Source: Ambrosia x helenae (Eukaryota > Streptophyta > Magnoliopsida > Asterales > Asteraceae). From it: a DNA stretch of 64,000 bases. This document shows, in pieces, positions 56,078 through 64,000 of the stretch (position 1 is its first letter; every line of letters begins with the position of its first letter). Under the pieces are notes generated by a model. The model made no database searches. It worked only from the letters and a program-made list of their open reading frames with translations, and was not told the origin of the DNA. The stretch lies in assembly GCA_030844895.1 (NCBI GenBank), contig CM061226.1, forward strand, positions 118,654,574 to 118,718,573, read 5' to 3'. Both the position numbers and the translations under genes were made by a program.

Positions 56078-58255
56078 GTTGGAAATTTCAATAGTATGAA
56101 TGGAAATTAATATAATGAAATTATTAAATGGATCTTAATGTGGTAAATTAAAAAACTAACTCTTGAGTAGAGTTTTATGTTTTTTAATTAAAGTTTTTAT
56201 GTCACTTTATTAGAGCTTTTTATATTAATTTATTAGAGCATTTATTTATCAAATTAAGCCTCTAATAAAGTGACTTAGAAATGAAACTCTTGATCAATCC
56301 ATGCTCATATATAATGAAGGCTTGGTGCCTCATTTGAGATATAGAAAAAGAAATACACACACACATATATGTAGAGAACAAACTCAATCGATGTCTAATT
56401 ATCTTTCAGGTAAGTGTGCAAGTCCGGCAGTGCACCACCACTGTTTTCGAACCGATGTACCCTGGGAACAGACGACGACTCTGTTTAAGGGAATTGTGTC
56501 AAACACAAGCTCGGTTCATTTCGATGATTTCCTCTTCGATTACAATTTGATGCAGGAAGTGCAGGGGCCATGATAACTGCGAGCTTCATGTACGAGAGGC
56601 GTTGCAGCGATTACAATGTAAGTTTTTCTAACAAACTTAAACATATCAGTAAAACAAACTTTCGTGTTCTTCTTAATGAATTTGGGTTCGTGAAAGTTTG
56701 TAAATGTTTTTCCTTTTGGTACATCGAATCGGGTTACATTCATGATGGGAATGCAATCTTTAATCCGAAAGAATATTTCACGAAACGAATTTGATTCAAC
56801 TTTTTCGGGTTCACTGGTTTTGTGTCGTGTTTAGATAAACCGGATTATTAACAAATATTAACATGTGTTTAGACCTTTTTGAAATACTAAATTTCTAATG
56901 AGAGTATTAGAAAAGACATAATATTTGAAAACCCATGTAAAATTCAAAGTTATGAAATGTATAAATTTTCTAATGAGAGTATTGGAAAATAAAGGGTTTC
57001 GAAATATAAGGTTTTGAAACATGTATTTCTAACAAACGTGTTATAATCGACGGCGTTGAATGAATAACGTGTCATGAAACATTTCTAATAAGCGTATTAG
57101 AAATCGTTATTTATAAAATCGTAAGTTTAATTTTTAAACTTATATGTTGATTTCTCTAACGAGCGTGTTAGAAATTGATGATTTTGCAAAGACAAATAAG
57201 ATGTTTATATTTTCTAACAAATGTGCTAGAAAATATTATTATACAAAATACACAAACGTGTTAGAAATGATTATTTTGGAAAAATAATCAATATTGAAAC
57301 GGTTTGGTTAAATTTTTACGGTTTGTAACGAGCGAGTTGAAAATGGGTTTATTTTAGAAAAACCAAAGTTAACATCGTTTATGTAGACGTTTAATTTTCT
57401 GACGAGAGTGTGAGAAACGGTTTATTTTATATATAAACCAATAAGATCTAAAATGATTGTCATAATCGTGCATTTCTAACAAGCAGGTTAGAAACGGTTG
57501 AGACTTGAGAATATAAAACAGTAACCTTTAAAACGATTTTGGTAATCATTTAGTTCTAGCGGGCTTGTTAGAAAAGGTTTACTTTATATAATCAAAACTT
57601 TATATGATGAAATGTGTAATCGTTTGTATTCTAACAAGCATGTTAGAAATGGTTAATTTTGAAACCATATATGTTTATATGGTACACGTATAGTTTCTAA
57701 TGAGCGAATTAGAAGCGGTTAATCATGAAAACCATATACTTTAACAAGTGAGTTAGAAATAGTTTAAATAATAAAACTATATTAGAGTTTATGGTTTCGA
57801 TTTGTAATCAAAACATAAATATGTATAGTTTAATTTTAAAACACTTGCAAAAGGAGAAATGTTTTGAAGGAATAAAACATGTCTTTTGCAAATTATATAT
57901 GGTTTGATACTTATATGAGAAGTATAATTTCTTGAACCATATAATAGTCTAGAGAGACTATTTAGTGTAAAACAACTTGATGTTGTTTTAGACATATTTA
58001 CTTGTTCGACTACTTGTGAGCAGTTAATTATAAAAAACCATGTTGTTTTGAACAGTGTATTGAGGGAGTACCTCGAAACATGGCACAGGACGATATAATT
58101 GCGATTATTTTGTCGAACGATAAAGTGTTGAAGAGAATAACACTTTGAGATTTGATGTTGATATATCCGTATATGAATCCATTTAAAATATATTTGTAAT
58201 ATATTATATATATTTTGGATTATCTATTATTTTTCTAAATAATCAAGTGGATTAA
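56078..58255 (+). repeat. Possible solo LTR (copia-like) with palindrome array
   Basis: Begins TGTTGGAAATTTC, a frequent Ty1-copia LTR start, and has a TATA-type sequence CATATATAATGAAGG at 56310 followed by a GC-richer, transcript-like stretch (56410-56600), then the palindrome array (56880-57765). A candidate end TCTAAATAATCA lies at 58243-58254. The expected 5-bp TSD is not found, and no internal region follows, so the call is tentative. Confidence 0.35.
56880..57765. repeat. Array of about 14 TTTCTAAC/GTTAGAAA palindromes, period ~65 bp
   Basis: Motifs of the form TTTCTAAC, six to eight bases with GAGC or AAGC, then GTTAGAAA occur near 56890, 56964, 57025, 57081, 57150, 57210, 57251, 57320, 57394, 57471, 57551, 57627, 57691 and 57738. 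Each stem could pair. Spacing is 40-85 bp. Between motifs lie AT-rich stretches with a recurrent ACCATAT or AAACGGTT word, so the array is a strongly diverged tandem repeat in which the palindrome is the best-kept part. Confidence 0.8.
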
Positions 58256-59029
58256 TATATATATATATATATAGTGTAAGTATATGAAGAAAACCTTAGT
58301 TATAGTGTAAACCATGAAAACTCATCTTGTGGCTTAGAATGAGCCACATCACCTAAGAAAATAATGATTTAATATTGTGGAGAAGGGTATATTTGTAAAA
58401 CCACCCTCATGTCAAAATCAAGTTTCAAGGCTTCTTTCTCTCTCCCTATATATATTGTTTTCTCCCTCCCTCTCTTCATTTTATTTTCAAATTCAGATCA
58501 TTCCCCCCCTCTCTCTACCCTCTCTCTGTCTCTCTCTAGAACCACCACAACCACCATAACCACCACCGTCTACCACAACAATATATCTTATGAACAAGCA
58601 TCGAAGATCTTATCTCGTTCTCGAAGTTTTCTTCGTAACCAGGTATGGATCTGAATTTGTGGAGTTTACAACCAGTGGGTGAAACCTCTTCCATAATTTC
58701 TCTCTAGAACTTTCTCTATGTAGACAAGAAAACAAAAAAATGGACTGAAAGGGTTTGATGGTTATGAATGGAATTTTGTTTATAAAAAGTTCAGCTTTTC
58801 TTTATAGAGATTGGAAAAAAAATAAGATTTTTTTTAGAAAAAGTTCATATTTTGTTAGAAATAATAATTATCATGCTGGTATATTTAAGGTTTTTTATTT
58901 ACATGGTAATATTATTACTGAATTTGATTATAAGGGTGATAGATATTATCTTTTTTGTTGTGATGAAAGTAAAAGATGATATGGGTATTAGAAAATAAAA
59001 TTATTAATATTTTGGGTTATGAGGTTTTA

Positions 59030-59540
59030 GGTCCAAAATATACCAATTTTGTTTTGGATGTCCATTTAAAGTTAATGGTGAATGTATGGAAGGTAATTAT
59101 AAAGTTTTTTATGTTTTGGATATATGCACTCCATGTGTTTGATGAAATGCGTGACTGGGTTAACATGTGTTACTTCTGTTATAATGTCTTTTGTATTTTG
59201 GATATATGGATGTCCATTTAAAGTTAATGGTGAATGTACAGAAGGTAATTATAATGTCCTTCGTGTTTTGGATATATGAACTCCATGTGTTTAAAGAAAT
59301 GCCTGACTGGGTTAACATGTGTTATTCTGTTAGTATGTTAGAAGTTAATGGTGAATGATGGAAGGTAGTTGGTTATTAGGTCTTTTGTGTTATGGATATA
59401 TGGATGTCTATTTAAAGTTAATGGTGAATGTATGGAAGGTAATTATAATGACTTTTGTGTTTTGGATATATGCACTCCATGTGTTTGATAAAATGTTTGA
59501 GTAGGTTAACATGTGTTACTTCTGTTAGTATGTTAGATGA
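59030..59540. repeat. Tandem repeat, ~170-bp unit, three copies
   Basis: Units share AAAGTTAATGGTGAATGTA, GAAGGTAATTATAA, GTTTTGGATATATG, ACTCCATGTGTTT and GGTTAACATGTGTTA. The second and third copies have internal deletions. Confidence 0.75.
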
Positions 59541-59609
59541 TAAGTTGGTCACACCGTTTAACATCTCATCTATTGTTTTGCAGTTGATAACGAAGACCCC
59601 CCACGGTTA

Positions 59610-62050
59610 ACATATGTTAAGATACGAAGTCCAAAGATGCCGAGAAAAATATGTAGAAAAGTTTTTTAATAGCGTTTTCTTTTTGGTAGTCAATGCATAG
59701 AATTACTAGATTTATTTTGTTAAAGTGGTCAATAGTTTGTAATCATACTTTGTAATAACGTGTGTTAATTGTTTGTATGCTTTATTTCTCAATATACTTT
59801 GTAATACAATTTTAACAAATGTTACCTCACTAACACATGTTACCCTTTTTTTTCTAGTGTTTGACATTCTTGTTGAAACATGTGTCACAAAAAAAAAAAA
59901 AAAAAAAAAACAAGTGACCCTTATTAGGTCATTGTTGAAGCTTCTGAATATACTTTTCTTTTTTAGTACTCAATGTATAGATTTACTATATTTATTTTGT
60001 TAAAGTGATTAATAGTTTGTTATGATACTTTGTAATAATGAGTGTTAACATATGTTACCACACCACCCATACTAACAAATGTTAGTTCTTCTCATGGGTA
60101 TATTGGGGAAACCGTTTTAACTTTATCAAATCAGATAACACATGTTACCCCTTTATGACCAACTAACACATGTTACCTTTCCATGCAGTTCATTTGAATG
60201 TCCTGAGTAGGTTTATCTATTTGTTCAATAGTTTGTAATGATACTTTTTCGCAACAACGCGTGTTAATAGTTTGTATGCTTTACTTCTTAGTAAACTTAT
60301 AAAGTGAAAACTATAGGGGTAAGCAAGAAAAAAAAAGGCTGACAATAAACACAAGTTATTTTGTAAAGTAGTTAGTAGTTTGTAATGATACTTTGTAATA
60401 ATGTGTGTTAATAGTTTGTATGTTTTATTTCTCAGTAAACTTTTGAAGTGAAAACTATAGTGGTAAGCAAGACCAAAAAAGACTGACAATAAATACAAGT
60501 TTAGCATATATTACCGAATAACACATGTTAACCTCTCATGCAACATTAACACATGTTACCCTTCTATTCAGTTCATTTAAATGTCATGGGTAGGTTTTTC
60601 TCTTGTTCAATAGTTTTTAATGATACTTTGTAATAATGTGTGTTAATAGTTTGTCTTGCTTACCACTATAGTTTTTACTTCATAAGGCATACAAACTATT
60701 AACACATGTTATTACAAAGTATCATTACAAACTATTGAACAAGAGATAAACCTATTCATATTGAACAAGTGATAAACCTATTCAATTGTTTTGTAATGAT
60801 ACTTTGTAATAACGTGTGTTAATAGTTTGTATTCTTTATTTCTTAGTAAACTGATGATGTGAAAACTATAGTGGTAAGCAAGACAAAAAAAAAGTTGACA
60901 ATAATTACAAGTTTAACAGTCTATAATGGTAAGCAAGACATGTCCTTTCTTTGGTTGACAGCCTGTTTTTTCATATGCATCACAAAATAGTATGTGACCT
61001 TTATTTAGCCCCTTTCGAAGCTTTTATGATTTATATTCATTTAAATGTCCTGAGTAGGTTTTTCTCTTGTTCATCTTGACTTTGTTACCAAGCACGCAGA
61101 CTTGGTCAGATAACACATGTTACCCTATTTATGCAAAGGGTAATATGCATGACAACAAACTATGTAAGGGTCCCCATTGAAGCTTTTTATGCTTATTGTT
61201 ATTTTGAATATTTTGAGTAGGTATATCTTTTTTTTTTTTTTTTTTTTACAGTGCTACTTAGTCAACTTTATTAGAACAAATAACACATGTTACCTTTTTA
61301 TGCCTAACTAACACATGTTACCCTTCCTTTTTTTTGCTAGTGTTTGGCATTCTTTTTGAAACACGTGTCATAAAAAAAGCAAGCGACCTTTAGTAGGTCC
61401 TTGTTGAACCTTTTAAGCTTACTTTTATTAGAATGCAGTATATACTTTTTTTCATTTTTACCGTCATACTAGACACGTTGATCTGGCCAAATAACACATG
61501 TTACGCTCTTATGTAACATTAACACTTGTTACCTTTTTCCATGAAGTGTTAATACAAGTTACAGCACAACAGCATTACTTAGAGTACAATTAAAGGTCAT
61601 AAAATGGAACAACACCAAAATAACACAGGTTACTAACTCATTCAAGGGCTTATATTAAATAGTTGAGAATTCTTCCATATGTAACATGTGAAACTGGTTA
61701 AGTGACAAGAGAAACCTACCTAGGACATTGAAATGAACTGCATGGAATGGTAACATGTGTTAATGTTGCACGAGAGGTTAACACGTGTTAGTTGGTAACA
61801 CATGTTATTACAAAGTTTTCACTTCATAAGTTTACTGAGAAATAAAGCATATAAACTATTAACACACGTTATTACAAAGTATCATTAAAAACTATTGACC
61901 ACTTTAACAAAATAAATCTAGTAAATAGTCTTGTTAATTGGATCTGATAACACATGTTACACTTCTTTCTCTCAAGCCAAATTGATAAACTCATGTTACC
62001 TTTGCAAACAACCTAATAACAAATATAAAACATAATACATGTTACATATT
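59610..62050. repeat. Dispersed array of ~30 TAACACATGTTACC-type palindromes
   Basis: Copies in both orientations occur, for example near 59831, 60136, 60163, 60509, 60545, 60697, 61101, 61280, 61307, 61491, 61749, 61777, 61947. The ACATGT core is a palindrome and is most often followed by TACC. Longer blocks with TTTGTAATGATACTTTGTAAT and GTGAAAACTATAGTGGTAAGC recur several times, also inverted (60650-60740 and 61800-61900). Confidence 0.85.
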
Positions 62051-62150
62051 CTGACAAATAACATACACATTAAGGACACAACTACAAAGAACTCTTTTAA
62101 GGACACAACATGTAACAGTACTGATTTCTGAGAAGATTAACATGGACCTT

Positions 62151-62434
62151 TGTATGACACCCTAGGCAAATCCCACATCGGTCGTGGCCAGGAGAGATCC
62201 TTGGTTCATAAGTAATCCAAAGCCTCTTAAATCACCAACGCGTTTTGGGCTTAATGCTAGTGGATGAGAGGAGAACTCCACAGTTAAGCGTGCTCAGGTG
62301 GGAGTAGTATCAGGATGGGTGACCTCCTGGGAAGTCTCCACCGGGGCGACCAAAAACAAATCCGTGAGCTCTGGATGGGCAACCCATCGGGGCAAAGCGG
62401 ACAATATTGGTGGTGAGAGGGGCCGGATGTTACA
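62151..62434 (+). mobile_element. Cassandra-type TRIM LTR with 5S rRNA-derived core (solo)
   Basis: 284 bp, TGTATGACACC to GGATGTTACA. The segment 62271-62335 contains GTTAAGCGTGCTCAGGTGGG, GTAGTATCAGGATGGGTGAC and CTCCTGGGAAGT, which match the 3' half of plant 5S rRNA including the internal promoter region. The flanks CCCACATCGG and GACAATATTGGTGGTGAGAG fit Cassandra LTRs. No second LTR is near and no 5-bp TSD is visible. A 26-bp direct repeat (62068-62093 and 62440-62465) flanks the region. Confidence 0.8.
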
Positions 62435-63366
62435 CAACCACATTAAGGACACAACCACAAAGAACACCTTCAACCCCTTATTCTCTGTTAACACCGACCA
62501 TCCTCTCTGATCGTCTCCGGTTACCTTCTAACACCTCGGATGAATATCTTCACAATCAAAGCAAAACCCACTTCAATTTTTTTTATATAAAAATAATAAA
62601 ACTGAATAAATGGAAAAAAAAAATGCCCCAAATAAAAAACTAGGTTATCACCTAACAAAAACCCAAATCAAGAACACATAAAAAATCACACATAACAAAA
62701 ACTTATGAAGTAAAAACTAGTAAAAAAATCACACATACCAAAAAAAAAAGACTTGAGAAAGAGAGAGAGATGCCGGACGGTCGTCTTTTCCGGTGGATCT
62801 ATCTTCTCCGGCCACATCTCCAACCACCGGAAAACCAACCACTTTAAAACCCACTTTCGATGGAGGAGGGAGGAGAGATAAGAGAGATTATTGTTACTGG
62901 AACTACGATTCACCACCACTACTGTTACTATTCACTAAGAAGATGAAGAACACCAAGAAGATGAAGAAGGAGGAGAAAGAGAGGGAAAGAGAAGAAATAT
63001 GATTGTTATTGGTCATAAAAGTGGAACAACACCAAGAAGTTAAAGAAGGACGAGGGAGAAGAGTAGATAAAGATCGTGTTCTTCAAGTTAAAGAAGGAGG
63101 ATGGAGGAGAGAAGATAGAGATGGTTGGAGGAGATGGAGATGAGAGAGGGGAGAAGATAAGATGATGGTGATGTTTGACAAGAAATAGGAAAGAGAAGAA
63201 ACTTTCATTTCCTCTTATACCCTTCTATGTACTTTTCAAATTATAATAATATTTTCCTTACCAAAAAGTCTTCACAATTGATCTCATCCATTGATCCAAC
63301 AAAATGGATGGTTAGGATTGAGTTTTCATGGTTTCCACTACAAGAGTGGGTTTTCATAATATCCAT

Positions 63367-63368
<2 letters not shown>

Positions 63369-63429
<61 letters not shown>
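63369..63429. repeat. (CA)n then (TA)n microsatellite
   Basis: About 17 CA units followed by about 13 TA units, at the right border of element iv. A further (TA)n tract is at 63489-63513. Confidence 0.95.
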
Positions 63430-63783
63430 GAAAAAGGAAAAAGGATATATAAGATGATACGTTTTTTGGACGACGAATTTAATAAGGACATATATATATA
63501 TATATATATATATGCAAGAAGCGATTTGCATAAACACAATGAACGAGTTGTAATTATGAATTATGTAATTAGTCATAAATCATACATCAAATGTACAACC
63601 ACATCATGAGAGAATCATGACCAACGTGGCAAGTGTATTGAAGTTAAATACACGAAAACGAGATATGTCATTTAATGTTGAGAGCATTTACATAGAAATG
63701 CACAAATGTGTTTTTGATGGCTATAATATATGATAGAAATATATGTTATTATTCATAAGTCTTTGATAAATTTTGCGAGATTT
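63430..63783. other. AT-rich spacer, nothing recognised
   Basis: No gene or structured repeat apart from the short (TA)n tract at 63489-63513. Confidence 0.5.
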
Positions 63784-64000
63784 AGGGGCTGTTTAGTTGA
63801 TTAAGTGCTGAATCATTAAGATGGTCTGAATGGTTAAGAGGCTCTGAATGGTTAAGAGTTGAATCATTCAACATCCCTTATTAGCTTAATGGTTCAGCAC
63901 TTAATCATTCCATTCAGATGCTGAAACAAATAGTCTGAATGCTGAATGATTTAGACCTGAATGGTTAAGAGGCTGATTAAGAGGCTACCAAACAGCCCCT
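63784..64000. mobile_element. hAT-like MITE reaching the window end
   Basis: Starts AGGGGCTGTTTAGTTG and ends in the inverse of AGGGGCTGTTTGGTAGCC at the last bases. Inside, CTGAATGGTTAAGAGGC and related words recur in both orientations. The right TSD lies outside the window, so the superfamily rests on the AGGGGCTGTTTGG ends. Confidence 0.75.

Larger units (their letters stand above)
58274..63369. mobile_element. (TA)n-bordered TIR element iv, 5.1 kb, with AACACATGTTACC palindromes
   Basis: Both ends lie at TATATA/CACACA microsatellites. Left AGTGTAAACCATGAAAACTC (58304-58323) is mirrored at the right by 63319-63339 (20 of 21 bases inverted), within imperfect terminal repeats of about 50 bp that resemble the ends of elements i-iii. 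Subterminal arms are pyrimidine-rich on the left (58430-58550) and purine-rich on the right (62930-63200). The left arm has exon-like sequence with a donor (58640, AACCAG then GTATGG). Inside are tandem units, about 30 palindrome copies and a Cassandra-type LTR. No transposase frame is seen, so it is non-autonomous or decayed. Confidence 0.65.

Noticed and set aside
56880..57765. CRISPR-like array of palindromic repeats
   Set aside because: The repeats are degenerate, the spacers share words with each other, there are no cas genes and the DNA is plant nuclear.
62271..62335. 5S rRNA gene
   Set aside because: Only the 3' half matches, and it sits inside a sequence with Cassandra LTR ends; no 5' half or tandem 5S unit is present.

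Overview
The window is nuclear DNA of a flowering plant. Two spliced plant genes, several SINE and MITE families, Ty3/gypsy elements primed by plant tRNAs and a 5S-bearing LTR of the Cassandra type all point that way. The repeat flavour suggests an asterid, probably Asteraceae, but that is inference. There is no bacterial, organellar or viral gene set.

Layout. Positions 1-6.3 kb hold no gene: three related (TA)n-bordered foldback elements (692-2391), two tRNA-derived SINEs on the minus strand, one with a perfect 16-bp target duplication (TSD), and small repeats. From 11,250 down to 6,300 on the minus strand runs a six-exon gene for an ARID plus HMG-box protein whose HMG box is cut short. Its introns carry a MITE, three SINE copies and a 140-bp tandem repeat.

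From 12.4 to 47.1 kb lies the decayed reading frame of a reverse transcriptase with a zinc motif and an R2-like endonuclease tail. It is split by one 32,041-bp retrotransposon nest (14203-46243, TSD ATAGC). The nest can be read layer by layer. The host of the nest is a gag-only (TR-GAG type) LTR element with about 2.6-kb LTRs, arranged LTR-gag-LTR-gag-LTR. A related non-coding element (14217-21840, TSD CCAAC) sits 14 bp inside its left LTR. A near-perfect Athila-type Ty3/gypsy element (29681-41912, TSD AGGGC) with uninterrupted gag-pol and env-like frames interrupts the second internal region. All these elements point to the minus strand. Both 2.6-kb LTR families carry a pair of divergent tRNA-like modules with Pol III A and B boxes.

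From 53,198 down to about 48,978 on the minus strand is a 13-exon gene for a Sec14-nodulin (SFH-type) phosphatidylinositol transfer protein, with two GC-AG introns and a Mutator-type MITE in an intron. Upstream come a hAT MITE, a Harbinger-like remnant and a possible LTR carrying 14 regularly spaced palindromes (56880-57765). The right end (58274-63369) is a 5-kb element with terminal inverted repeats that contains about 30 copies of a TAACACATGTTACC-like palindrome and a nested Cassandra-type LTR. A MITE runs into the window end.

The two cellular genes have no evident functional link; one is a nuclear DNA-binding protein and one a lipid-transfer protein. Exon borders were read by eye from reading frame, splice sites and family knowledge. 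No database search was possible.
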